DNA from: Paenibacillus farraposensis
Lineage (GTDB): Bacteria > Bacillota > Bacilli > Paenibacillales > Paenibacillaceae
Direction of reading: 5' to 3'
Length of the DNA stretch: 64,000 bases
NCBI RefSeq assembly: GCF_020736845.1
Contig: NZ_JAFFQR010000105.1
Span: 241,513 to 305,512 of the forward strand
Shown: in pieces, positions 37,903-45,483 of the stretch
Layout of the letters: each line of letters starts with the position of its first letter
Position numbering within the stretch: position 1 is the first letter of the stretch
The notes under the pieces: generated by a model
The model's database searches: none
The model's input: only the letters and a program-made list of their open reading frames with translations
What the model was told of the DNA's origin: nothing
Position numbers and translations under genes: made by a program

Positions 37903-38463
37903 ATGGACTATTCTCAAGCGCTTAGAGAGCTGTATTTCATGCAGCAGACTTACGCAAATTTTTTTACCGTGACAAATAAGTTGCAAATGCAAGGCGACAC
38001 CTATTTTGAGAAACTAACATCACGACAGTACATGATCATGCTGGCCATAGCCCATTTGTCAGAGGATGAAACAACGCTTATTAACATTTCCAGGAAAATG
38101 GAAACTAGCAAACAAAGTGCCCAAAAGCTGATTGCCAACCTGGAGAGTAAAGGATATCTCGTATCGATGCCAAACAAACGGGATAAACGGGCGATTAACG
38201 TTGCGATCACCGAATCTGGTAGAAAGGTGATGGTGGAATGTGGCGAGAAGGCAGTAAGACTGATGGCAGATACTTTTCAAGAATTCACAACGGAAGAATT
38301 GGAAATATTATGGACTTTATTAAAAAAACTCCATAGTAAAGACAATGAAAATCAGCCTGGATTTGAAGAAGATGTCAATTATAAATTTGACGATCTTCAA
38401 GGTTTTCAAGAGGTGCAAATCCGTGCGTTAGATCATTTTATAGCACGCAGAAAGCATTTATAA
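37903..38463 (+). CDS. MarR family transcriptional regulator
   Basis: 186 residues. The winged helix lies at about 40-130: LTSRQYMIMLAIAHLSEDET, INISRKMETSKQSAQKLIAN (recognition helix), and the wing LVSMPNKRDKRAINVAITES. MarR proteins are dimers released from DNA by small aromatic or other ligands. The operator found upstream and the hydrolase gene 29 bp downstream suggest it controls both. Confidence 0.9.
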   Translation: MDYSQALRELYFMQQTYANFFTVTNKLQMQGDTYFEKLTSRQYMIMLAIAHLSEDETTLINISRKMETSKQSAQKLIANLESKGYLVSMPNKRDKRAINVAITESGRKVMVECGEKAVRLMADTFQEFTTEELEILWTLLKKLHSKDNENQPGFEEDVNYKFDDLQGFQEVQIRALDHFIARRKHL

Positions 38464-38492
38464 GTGCGATTATTTTAAGGAGGTTTCACCAA

Positions 38493-39767
38493 ATGAAATT
38501 ACATATTAAACCCATTGTTGCGCTTGTTGACGAAAAAATTGATATTACTGTCACAGAGTTGGAGCCAAGAGCAAAGCTGAAAATTATCGCATCCATGCAT
38601 TTTCCATGGGCTGTAAGTGAAAAGTATGAATCATTCGCTTGGTTTACAGCAGATTCAAACGGTCATGTTGATTTATCGAAGCAGAAACCTGATTCCGGAA
38701 CATATGACTATATCGATCCTATGGGGCTTATTGCATCACTGCGGAAAATTCATAGTGAGGGAGGCAACATCGCTCATAATATATCCATCGACGAGAATAT
38801 ATTTATCGATATCGTATGTGAATCTGAACAAGAACGAGAATGTGTAAGAATAGAGCGTATGTTCAAGCTGCCCGAATTGAAGAGGCAACTGATTACGGAT
38901 GAATTTAAGGGCGAACTGTTTTACACAGCAAACGCTAAGCACCAGACGATTATCATGTTGGGCGGATCTGATGGACAACTAAGCGCTCTTTCGCTAATGG
39001 CAGGACCACTGGCGTCCAGAGGCTTTAACGTTTTAACCGTTGGATATTTTAATGAAGAAGGATTGCCTAAAAAGCTTGAAGAAATTCCTCTTGAATATTT
39101 CGAAAAGGTGTTTGATTGGGTTAAGAACAATCCATTAACCCAGGGGAGTAAAATCTATGTACACGGCACATCGAAAGGAGGAGAATTGGCGTTACTGCTG
39201 GCTTCGAGATACAACGTCATCTCTAAAGTGGCAGTTTCTGCGCCCCATGCATATTGTTTCCAAGCCTTAGACGGCCTTATGGCTGGCAGAAACGTTTCAT
39301 CATGGTCGAATGGAGGAAAATCATTGCCATTTATACCCGTTGATAATAACATTTTTTATGAGCATCAGCGCAATTGTGCAGAAAAGAATATATCTTTTGG
39401 ATTGGCTACCACATATAATGAGAGCGTGGAAAGGGCAAGAAATAGAGAAGATGCTCGAATTAGAATAGAGAATGCCCATGCAAATCTATTGCTGATTGCG
39501 GGTCACCAAGATAATGTTTGGAATACTTACGATGCATGCATAGAAATAATGAGTATTCTCAAAAAGACCAATTATAAGTACAGATATGAACTCTTGGATT
39601 ACAAGGATTTAGGTCACTCACTACCAATACCGTATATTATCCCCTTGAGCGAAACATTGAACATAAAAATGGGATTAGGCATGTTTACCTGCGGCGGTAC
39701 ATTAAAAGGGAATTCTTACGGTCAATTCGATTCTTGGCAGAAGACAATAGAATTTTTCATGAATTAA
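38493..39767 (+). CDS. Alpha/beta hydrolase of the acyl-CoA thioesterase/BAAT type
   Basis: 424 residues. N-terminal beta domain about 1-125 (Bile_Hydr_Trans-like: ITVTELEPRAKLKIIASMHF), then a BAAT_C-type alpha/beta hydrolase. The nucleophile elbow is VHGTSKGGELALLLA (Ser), the acid is probably in IAGHQDNVW, and the His in YKDLGHSLPIPY. Bacterial members act on acyl thioesters or esters; the substrate is unknown. The ribosome site is AAGGAGG. It is probably co-transcribed with marR and may detoxify the inducer of that regulator (inference). Confidence 0.83.
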   Translation: MKLHIKPIVALVDEKIDITVTELEPRAKLKIIASMHFPWAVSEKYESFAWFTADSNGHVDLSKQKPDSGTYDYIDPMGLIASLRKIHSEGGNIAHNISIDENIFIDIVCESEQERECVRIERMFKLPELKRQLITDEFKGELFYTANAKHQTIIMLGGSDGQLSALSLMAGPLASRGFNVLTVGYFNEEGLPKKLEEIPLEYFEKVFDWVKNNPLTQGSKIYVHGTSKGGELALLLASRYNVISKVAVSAPHAYCFQALDGLMAGRNVSSWSNGGKSLPFIPVDNNIFYEHQRNCAEKNISFGLATTYNESVERARNREDARIRIENAHANLLLIAGHQDNVWNTYDACIEIMSILKKTNYKYRYELLDYKDLGHSLPIPYIIPLSETLNIKMGLGMFTCGGTLKGNSYGQFDSWQKTIEFFMN

Positions 39768-39840
39768 TTATAGACAAAAAATGTCTTATTTATAATTACC
39801 AAAAGTCACATCATATGGATATGTAAAATAAAGGAATGAA

Positions 39841-39868
39841 ATGAAACATAATAATTATTATGTTAACC
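39841..39868 (+). repeat. dif-like 28-bp site 2
   Basis: Left arm ATGAAACATAA, centre TAATTA, right arm TTATGTTAACC. Ten of 11 right-arm bases fit the Firmicute dif consensus. It bounds the MutS2-like gene on the left; site 3 bounds it on the right in the same orientation. Confidence 0.5.
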
Positions 39869-39889
39869 TAAGTTTTATTATAAACTTAG
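39868..39889. repeat. 22-bp palindrome abutting dif-like site 2
   Basis: CTAAGTTT and AAACTTAG flank TATTAT. The arms resemble the outer bases of the dif-like sites (AAACTTAA). It may be an accessory arm or a remnant half-site. Confidence 0.5.
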
Positions 39890-39929
39890 ATAATGAATCT
39901 TAAATATAAAATGTAGAATCTGCAAGCGG

Positions 39930-39963
39930 GCTGCTTTTTACAGCATCCAGCTTGCAGATTTTT
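39930..39963. terminator. Hairpin terminator after the MutS2-like gene
   Basis: AATCTGCAAGC pairs with GCTTGCAGATT around GGGCTGC-type loop sequence, with T's to the right and A-rich sequence to the left. It lies in the convergent gap between the hydrolase and the MutS2-like gene. Confidence 0.7.
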
Positions 39964-40022
39964 AATTATGCATCCCGTCTAGGACAGCTTCTGTTTAGTC
40001 AGACTATACGACTGTATTTGCA

Positions 40023-41945
40023 TTAATCTTCCGGGGGCGTTTCAATGATCAAACCCGGGACATGTTTACGGCCTAGAATCTTCCGTTTTTTGCGGTTTTC
40101 CTTGGTTTCTAAAACAATGTCCAGATCATAGTCATCAGGATACAATTCAGTTGCGGCAATGTGAAGGACGAGCCTCTTTTTGTTAATGGTCAGCTTTTGG
40201 CCTTTGATCAGAATCCCTACATTCCCTCGTTCATCCTCCGTTTTACATACGATTCCAGTTCGATTAAGGTAGCCTACAAAAACACTATCGCCAAGCGCAA
40301 GTGGTCTGCTTAGGGCAGGGCATTTTGGTTCCTTCTGTTTGGTGACCGAAGGGTCTAGAACCGTTTTCTCATCATCAAGGCCGGGAGGAATAACGAACGA
40401 TTCCTGTGTGTTCAGAGACGTCCGGCCAGCGGAAATGGCCTGAGAACGCTCAATAATACGATTCCACATCCCCAGCTTTAAGGCAATAGCGTATGCGTAG
40501 CTTTCCCCGGCCTCACCGATTCGAAGGCGGTACAAGGGCTGTAGCGTTTCAGTGTCGAACTCCATGCGGGCATTTTGAAATCCGGGTGTATGTTCGGCAA
40601 AATGCTTGATTTCACTGAAGTGTGTTGTAGCCACTACCGTTGCCTTGCGGCGGTGGAACTCTTCCAGCAGGGCGATAGACAGACCCACACCTTCTCCCGG
40701 ATCTGTGCCGGAGGCCATTTCGTCAATCAGAATTAAGGTGGAACTGCCCGCTGCTTCCAAAATGCTGATCATGTTGCGCACATGCGCTGAAAAGGTACTC
40801 AATGCATGTTCTATGCTTTGTCCGTCACCGATGTCCACCTCGATATTTTCGAATACAGCCATGCGGCTGCCCTCCAACACAGGGACCAGCAGTCCGGATT
40901 GCACCATTAAAGTTAAAAGGCCAACACTTTTGAGGGCCATTGTTTTTCCGCCTGTATTTGGTCCGGTAATAATGAGCGAGGAATAGCCTTTGCCGATTAC
41001 AAAATCAAGTGGAACCATGGTATGCGCCATTAACGGGTGGCGCGCGCCCCGGATCTCTATAATCCCGTCCAGGTTAAGCTCGACAGGAACAGCATCCAGA
41101 GTCATGGCATATTTGGCTTTGGCTAATAAAAAATCAAGCACACCCACCGTCTCCGTGTTAATATTGAGCTCCCGGTTGTATGATTCAGCAAGTGCTGTCA
41201 GTTCTCCTAGCACTTTCATTTCTTCTTTTGATTCTTCTGCCATGTTGGCACTCTGATCAAATTGCAGACTGACAATTTCGGCAGGCTCAACGTAAACCGT
41301 TTGTCCGCTTCCTGATTCATCCAATACGCTGCCTTTCACCTGCTTGCGAAATTCTTTTTTGATGGGAAGCACATAGCGTCCTCCGCGCTGACTGATCATA
41401 TTTTCCTGCATGATGGATCGATGGCGGCTGGTGAGAGCATCGAGCTTCCGCTTTATGCGTTCTTCAGTGACTGCTATTTTTTTGCGAATTTTAGCCAGCT
41501 CTTTACTAGCGTTATCCGCCACTCGTCCTGCATAAATACATTTTTCGATTTCAGAAAGTAGAGGCTCCATAACGTACATGGAAGAAGCATATGCACTTAC
41601 AGTTGGAGCGACATCTGCTTTGGAGTTCATGTATTTTATGAACTGGCTGCAGCTTCTTATAAACTGGGCCAAGTGTGCAAAATCGCGTTCGCTGAACAAA
41701 TATCCGGTCCCCAGCAAATGAAGAATGTGCTCCATTCCTTCCAGGGAGGGGATCGGAACGCTTGCTCCGTGGCGTATTAACTGTAAAGCTTCGTTCGTTT
41801 CATTCAAGCGAATCCGAATGGTACGAATGTCTGTCATAGGAGTCATGGAAGCGGCATGACGCTTACCGAGGTAAGAAAAGGCACATTGGGATACGCTGGT
41901 TCTGATCCGGTCGTATTCCAAGCGCTGCATTGTAGCTTTGTTCAT
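40023..41945 (-). CDS. MutS2-like ATPase without Smr domain
   Basis: 640 residues, against about 785 for B. subtilis MutS2. Clamp/core helices occupy about 1-310, including RGGRYVLPIKKEFRKQVKGS and DESGSGQTVYVEP, both typical of MutS2. The ABC-like ATPase has Walker A TGPNTGGKT (Lys334), Walker B LILIDEMASGTDP and THFSEIKHFA. A KOW-like segment follows (LALGDSVFVGYLNRTGIVCK). The Smr nuclease domain is absent and replaced by a short basic tail (KENRKKRKILGRKHVPG). MutS2 in B. subtilis is reported to bind collided ribosomes and split them; this variant keeps the parts for that but not the nuclease. It sits behind a uORF-attenuator leader, so translation stress may induce it. Start behind AAAGGAGAG. 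Confidence 0.87.
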   Translation of the reverse strand: MNKATMQRLEYDRIRTSVSQCAFSYLGKRHAASMTPMTDIRTIRIRLNETNEALQLIRHGASVPIPSLEGMEHILHLLGTGYLFSERDFAHLAQFIRSCSQFIKYMNSKADVAPTVSAYASSMYVMEPLLSEIEKCIYAGRVADNASKELAKIRKKIAVTEERIKRKLDALTSRHRSIMQENMISQRGGRYVLPIKKEFRKQVKGSVLDESGSGQTVYVEPAEIVSLQFDQSANMAEESKEEMKVLGELTALAESYNRELNINTETVGVLDFLLAKAKYAMTLDAVPVELNLDGIIEIRGARHPLMAHTMVPLDFVIGKGYSSLIITGPNTGGKTMALKSVGLLTLMVQSGLLVPVLEGSRMAVFENIEVDIGDGQSIEHALSTFSAHVRNMISILEAAGSSTLILIDEMASGTDPGEGVGLSIALLEEFHRRKATVVATTHFSEIKHFAEHTPGFQNARMEFDTETLQPLYRLRIGEAGESYAYAIALKLGMWNRIIERSQAISAGRTSLNTQESFVIPPGLDDEKTVLDPSVTKQKEPKCPALSRPLALGDSVFVGYLNRTGIVCKTEDERGNVGILIKGQKLTINKKRLVLHIAATELYPDDYDLDIVLETKENRKKRKILGRKHVPGLIIETPPED

Positions 41946-41995
41946 TAAAATCTCTCCTTTAATTGTGGCTCAAAATTTTTGGATTCTTGCTGCAA

Positions 41996-42038
41996 AAGAA
42001 AAAAAGGCGGAGAATGAACAAATCGTTCATTCTCCGCC
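41996..42038 (-). terminator. Second terminator in the MutS2-like leader
   Basis: A perfect 14-bp stem (GGCGGAGAATGAAC with GTTCATTCTCCGCC) around a 5-base loop is followed on the minus strand by TTTTTTTCTTTTG. It lies about 50 bases before the start codon at 41945, so transcripts must read through it to express the gene. Confidence 0.88.
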
Positions 42039-42195
42039 CGCAAGGAAAGAGGGGAGTTATCGTCCAATAGACCTGTTATTCAGCTTTTGCAGTTCCAATT
42101 TTAAGGTTTTCCATCATGCACGCATCAGTTCATGTGAAAGTTATTCAGCATGGTGAATGGAAGAGGTATAAAAAGGAATTTTACAAATCTGAAAA

Positions 42196-42223
42196 CAAAA
42201 AAACCGCGCTGAACACAGCACGG
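42196..42223 (-). terminator. First terminator (attenuator) in the MutS2-like leader
   Basis: CCGTGCTG pairs with CAGCGCGG around TGTT, with seven T's following on the minus strand. Its 5' arm can instead pair, with two small bulges, with GAACAGCGG just upstream (about 42268-42276). That would be an antiterminator. Confidence 0.8.
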
Positions 42224-42367
42224 AATAAGGTCTAGATGAAAATAATCCCGAAGGCGATTCATGATATCCGCTGTTCTTAACTAATATCAGGGTAAAAGCA
42301 CAGCAACAAACAAACCTGCTCCCGAAAGGTACAAGTGCCTGATGGTCTTCCCTGAATATGCAATTGC

Positions 42368-42391
42368 TTAGTTAAGAACACTCACCGACAT
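42368..42391 (-). CDS. Seven-residue leader peptide uORF
   Basis: ATG at 42391 reads MSVSVLN and stops at TAA 42368. The ribosome site AAGGGAGAGA (42397-42406) is almost the same, with the same spacing, as that of the MutS2-like gene. It begins about 27 bases after the predicted transcription start. Its last four codons form one arm of the leader hairpin. It is too short to act as a protein, so a sensing role is inferred. Confidence 0.7.
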   Translation of the reverse strand: MSVSVLN

Positions 42392-42424
42392 CAAAATCTC
42401 TCCCTTGATTGAAGATATACCCAC

Positions 42425-42454
42425 ACTATACGATTAGACAGGCTCTAAAGTCAA
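42425..42454 (-). promoter_or_regulatory. Strong promoter of the MutS2-like transcript
   Basis: On the minus strand TTGACT (42454-42449), 18-bp spacer, TATAGT (42430-42425). A near-consensus constitutive promoter suits control by attenuation. Confidence 0.72.
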
Positions 42455-42522
42455 GGTTAACAATGAGCAAAACCTAAAGCGAGAAAAAATATGCAGACAG
42501 CATGGAAAATAAGCAACACATA

Positions 42523-42550
42523 ATTATACGTAATATATATTATGTTAACT
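42523..42550 (+). repeat. dif-like 28-bp site 3
   Basis: Left arm ATTATACGTAA, centre TATATA, right arm TTATGTTAACT. The right arm fits the Firmicute dif consensus TTATGTWAACT fully. It separates the MutS2-like unit from the MFS unit. Confidence 0.55.
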
Positions 42551-42601
42551 TAAATTTTTCACTCTGGGAGAGCATAGGATTTCTCAGATACAATCATTAA
42601 G

Positions 42602-42651
42602 AAAACCACCCCCGGGAGGATGGCAAATCATATCTCTAGGGGGCGGTTCTT
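42602..42651 (-). terminator. Terminator of the MFS gene
   Basis: AACCGCCCCC pairs with GGGGGTGGTT on the minus strand across a 25-base loop, followed by TTCTT. Confidence 0.75.
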
Positions 42652-42657
42652 GTGCTG

Positions 42658-43869
42658 TTATTCATCGGCTATGACAGCTTGTACAGACTGTCTTTCACGA
42701 AGCAATGGTAATAATAGTATCACTCCGACTAAAAACAAGCCGGCGCTCATGGTATAAACGGTGTCCAGGGAGAATTCGCGTTTGAATGTTCCGCCGATAC
42801 TCATACCGACGACCATCATCCCGGAGAACAGGGGAGAGAGGGCACCACCGACGCGGCCGATAAAAGCAGCTTCTGCATTTTTCATCATCATGGTAGTGAT
42901 ACCAATATGAATGCAAGGATAAAATAAGCCGCTGAATACTTGTAATGCCATTGTCAGCACAATATTGTGCGACCATCCGACGCCAAAGGCTGACAGTGCA
43001 CTGGCCAAAAGTCCAGTCACCAGCAGCATTTGAGGCTGCACTTTTTTGGTAACACCCATAATCATGCTGCCCCCTATCAGCATAGCCACTCCGCCCGCCA
43101 TTAACGGCCATTGCAGAAATTCCTTTTTCTGTCCAAGGTTCTCTAAGACGACAAAAATCATTAAAGGCTGAATAAGTCCGACGGCCAGCCCAATGACGGT
43201 AAATGTTCCCCCAAGCGTGCGAAGTGTACGGTTATTCCATACATAACGTATTCCTTCTTTAAGTTCTTGAATGAAATGAGTTGGATAATCAACTATCTCA
43301 AGCTCTTGTTCATCTTGTGGAATTCGAGTCAGTACAAGCGCTGAGATAAGAAACACTATTCCTGTTATAGACAATGAAACAGAAATTCCAAAGTGTTGAT
43401 AAATAAATGTACCGATAACAGGGCCTATAACCATAAATAAAGACATGAGCGACTGAAAAAGGGCCATGACTCCCTGAAGCTGCTCTGGTTCCACATGCAG
43501 TTTAAGCAATTTCATCGCAGATGGTTGAGAAAACTGAGATAGAATTGCAGAGAAAAAAGTAGACAGTAATAATACTTGCCATGAGCCGTACCACAACGCC
43601 AATAACACGATGAAAATGGAAGCAGCCGATAACAGATCACAGCTGATCATGGTTCGTTTGGGTCGCCAGCGATCCGCAAATGTGCCCCCAATGATGGCAA
43701 ACAGAAAAATGGGTGCATATTCTGCTACCGAAATGAGCGATACATACATGGGATCATTATGAGTCAGGTCGGTCACATACAACAGGATGGCAAAATTTCG
43801 CACCCAAATGCCTAAATTGAGCAGCGCATTGGAGGCGATGATGGCCCTTATATATGGATTTTTAAACAA
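42658..43869 (-). CDS. MFS transporter, macrolide-efflux-like
   Basis: 403 residues with about twelve membrane helices. It begins MFKNPYIRAIIASNALLNLG, with the motif-A region between helices 2 and 3 as GGTFADRWRPKRTM. It resembles the MefA/YfiS-like DHA3 exporters by length and by the LQGVMALFQSLMSLFMVIGP region. The substrate is unknown, but drug efflux is the common role of this family. The start codon is TTG behind AAAGGAGAG. A 17-codon frame (ATG at about 43891) overlaps the start. It is the only gene between dif-like sites 3 and 4. Confidence 0.85.
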   Translation of the reverse strand: MFKNPYIRAIIASNALLNLGIWVRNFAILLYVTDLTHNDPMYVSLISVAEYAPIFLFAIIGGTFADRWRPKRTMISCDLLSAASIFIVLLALWYGSWQVLLLSTFFSAILSQFSQPSAMKLLKLHVEPEQLQGVMALFQSLMSLFMVIGPVIGTFIYQHFGISVSLSITGIVFLISALVLTRIPQDEQELEIVDYPTHFIQELKEGIRYVWNNRTLRTLGGTFTVIGLAVGLIQPLMIFVVLENLGQKKEFLQWPLMAGGVAMLIGGSMIMGVTKKVQPQMLLVTGLLASALSAFGVGWSHNIVLTMALQVFSGLFYPCIHIGITTMMMKNAEAAFIGRVGGALSPLFSGMMVVGMSIGGTFKREFSLDTVYTMSAGLFLVGVILLLPLLRERQSVQAVIADE

Positions 43870-43968
43870 CAGATAACTCTCCTTTTCTCCTCTCTCAGGA
43901 TCATATCCTTGAAAGTAGTTCGTTATATTAAATAAACAAAACTTAATTTTGTCTATCTAATAATAGAT

Positions 43969-43997
43969 AATATAATGAAACGTCATCGTTAAGTCAA
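43969..43997 (-). promoter_or_regulatory. Promoter of the MFS gene
   Basis: On the minus strand TTGACT (43997-43992), 17-bp spacer, TATATT (43974-43969). The inverted repeat TATCT-N6-AGATA at 43954-43969 touches the -10 and could be an operator. Confidence 0.65.
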
Positions 43998-44129
43998 TTG
44001 TTTTTTTATAATCGGGAAGAGCTGGCTTTACAAAAATTGATTTGATGAACGGCACTTTAAGAGGCTAAGGTGAAATTAAATGAATGGAAAAATTACGTTA
44101 AAATGATATTCGTATCAAATTAATATTTA

Positions 44130-44157
44130 AGTTTTCATAATATTTATTATGTAAACT
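44130..44157 (+). repeat. dif-like 28-bp site 4, nearly symmetric
   Basis: Left arm AGTTTTCATAA, centre TATTTA, right arm TTATGTAAACT. The left arm is the reverse complement of the right arm but for one base, and the symmetry extends to TTAAGTTT (44127) and AAACTTAA (44160). The right arm equals that of B. subtilis dif. Confidence 0.6.
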
Positions 44158-44261
44158 TAAATATGCAGCTTAACGGTGTAAATTTGAACTCGGATGTACC
44201 TTTTAAATCTGTAATGATATAATTACGCGTACATGCCTGAAAAGGAGCGTAAAGAACGTAA

Positions 44262-45365
44262 ATGAACTTTCAAGTGGATTTTTTATCTTTTTTTGTGATT
44301 CAGGTAGACGGAAAAGAAGGACAAGGCGGCAAGTCCTACAAGCATTATGCTACGATGGATGACTATGATTATGACGAAAGTGATGTTAAAAAATTTCTGG
44401 ACGGGGAATTTACCCGAATCAGCAAACGGAAGGTCGAGAAAAATCCAAGCACTGAGCAGGCTCCGACCAAAATCGGCCGTTTTATCGTTGAACCTGAGCA
44501 TGATCTAAGCAGCAATCCGAATTTCAATATGTTTGCCCGGCTGCGAGCGGCAGAGGATAAGGAAGATTTTAAAAATGCATGCGACGATCTGGTGCGTATG
44601 TATCTGGATACAAGCGCAGTACGCGGTGGGGCGTTGATCATTGTACAGGCTACCTTAAATACACACTCGGATGACCCGTTTATTTTTGTGCTCAAATGCG
44701 ATTTTGAACCCAAAATTGCCCGGATATCGGAAAGCAGTCTGGTCAGCGAAGTTGAAATGGCCATTTCCGCGCGTAATATGAAATCCATTATGTATCCTTA
44801 CATGCTGGAGGAGGGGATGCATGATGAATGGGAGCTTAAAATTCACCAGTCCTCACACGCCCGGTATTTTGAGGATTTTCTGAAATTTGTAACCTATGAG
44901 CAATCCATGCCGGAGATCGTTAATGAGCATGTCCTTGGCTTTGTGCAAAATTATGTAGAATCCAAGTGGCCCGATGCTGCCAATGAGGAAAGACAGCAAG
45001 AAGAGCGCGAATTGGAGCTTTGGGCGGCTAGTGAAAAACGGGATTTGCAAGAAAAATGGGAGCCTCTCCAGGTCGTAGAGGCTGCGCAGCAGATTGTAGA
45101 GCTAAAGCCGGAAATTGAAGTTCGCTTCAAGCTGGATGATGCGGCTATACGCGGGCTGCTGTCCGACTTCGGGGCCAAGCTGCATATCACAAAGCTGCAT
45201 GATAGATATGCGCTTATCATTGAAGGCGACGCTTTTACATTTGAAAAGGGCTTTTCGCCGATTGAGCTGCTTCAACCGGAATCGTTTGCAACGGTGGCGG
45301 AGCGGCTGCAAGAGAAACACCAGCAAGATGCTGAAGCTGCGAGTGAAGATACGCCGCCCTGGTAA
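44262..45365 (+). CDS. DUF3900-like protein of unknown function
   Basis: 367 residues, soluble and acidic. It begins MNFQVDFLSFFVIQVDGKEG and has FARLRAAEDKEDFKNACDDL, ALIIVQATLNTHSDDPFIFV, and a helical, Glu-rich stretch (NEERQQEERELELWAASEKR) followed by a small beta domain. I place it in the DUF3900 family of Bacillales from memory, with moderate certainty. No catalytic motif is apparent. The ribosome site AAGGAG is about 14 bases before the ATG. Confidence 0.68.
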   Translation: MNFQVDFLSFFVIQVDGKEGQGGKSYKHYATMDDYDYDESDVKKFLDGEFTRISKRKVEKNPSTEQAPTKIGRFIVEPEHDLSSNPNFNMFARLRAAEDKEDFKNACDDLVRMYLDTSAVRGGALIIVQATLNTHSDDPFIFVLKCDFEPKIARISESSLVSEVEMAISARNMKSIMYPYMLEEGMHDEWELKIHQSSHARYFEDFLKFVTYEQSMPEIVNEHVLGFVQNYVESKWPDAANEERQQEERELELWAASEKRDLQEKWEPLQVVEAAQQIVELKPEIEVRFKLDDAAIRGLLSDFGAKLHITKLHDRYALIIEGDAFTFEKGFSPIELLQPESFATVAERLQEKHQQDAEAASEDTPPW

Positions 45366-45419
45366 TTCATGAACAGAGTCTAGTGTCTTTAGACAAGTTG
45401 AATTCATAAATAAATGTTG

Positions 45420-45466
45420 AAGAACTGGCCTCCCAGCTGGTGTTTCCGCCGGGAGGCCAGTTTTTA
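45420..45466. terminator. Bidirectional terminator
   Basis: AACTGGCCTCCC pairs perfectly with GGGAGGCCAGTT, followed by TTT. It lies between the convergent DUF3900 and ldh genes. Confidence 0.9.
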
Positions 45467-45483
45467 TTTCCCTTTTATTTGAA

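Larger units (their letters stand above)
42196..42418 (-). promoter_or_regulatory. Putative ribosome-mediated attenuator leader
   Basis: In order on the minus strand: 7-codon uORF (42391-42368); a long hairpin in which GTTCTTAACTAA, the end of the uORF, pairs perfectly with TTAGTTAAGAAC (42284-42273), extended by ATAT(T)CAGGG with CCCTGATAT; then a terminator. The 12-base segment can pair either with the uORF or, continuing into AACAGCGG, with the terminator arm. A ribosome stalled on the uORF would free it and allow read-through. This is the logic of erm/vga/hflX-type leaders. Confidence 0.72.

Noticed and set aside
42125..42151. Second mini-ORF in the MutS2-like leader (MLNNFHMN)
   Set aside because: No ribosome site and no complementary segment tied to the second terminator, so it cannot be supported as a second sensor.
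43840..43893. 17-codon frame overlapping the MFS start as a leader peptide
   Set aside because: No terminator or pairing segment lies between it and the gene; the overlap may be chance.
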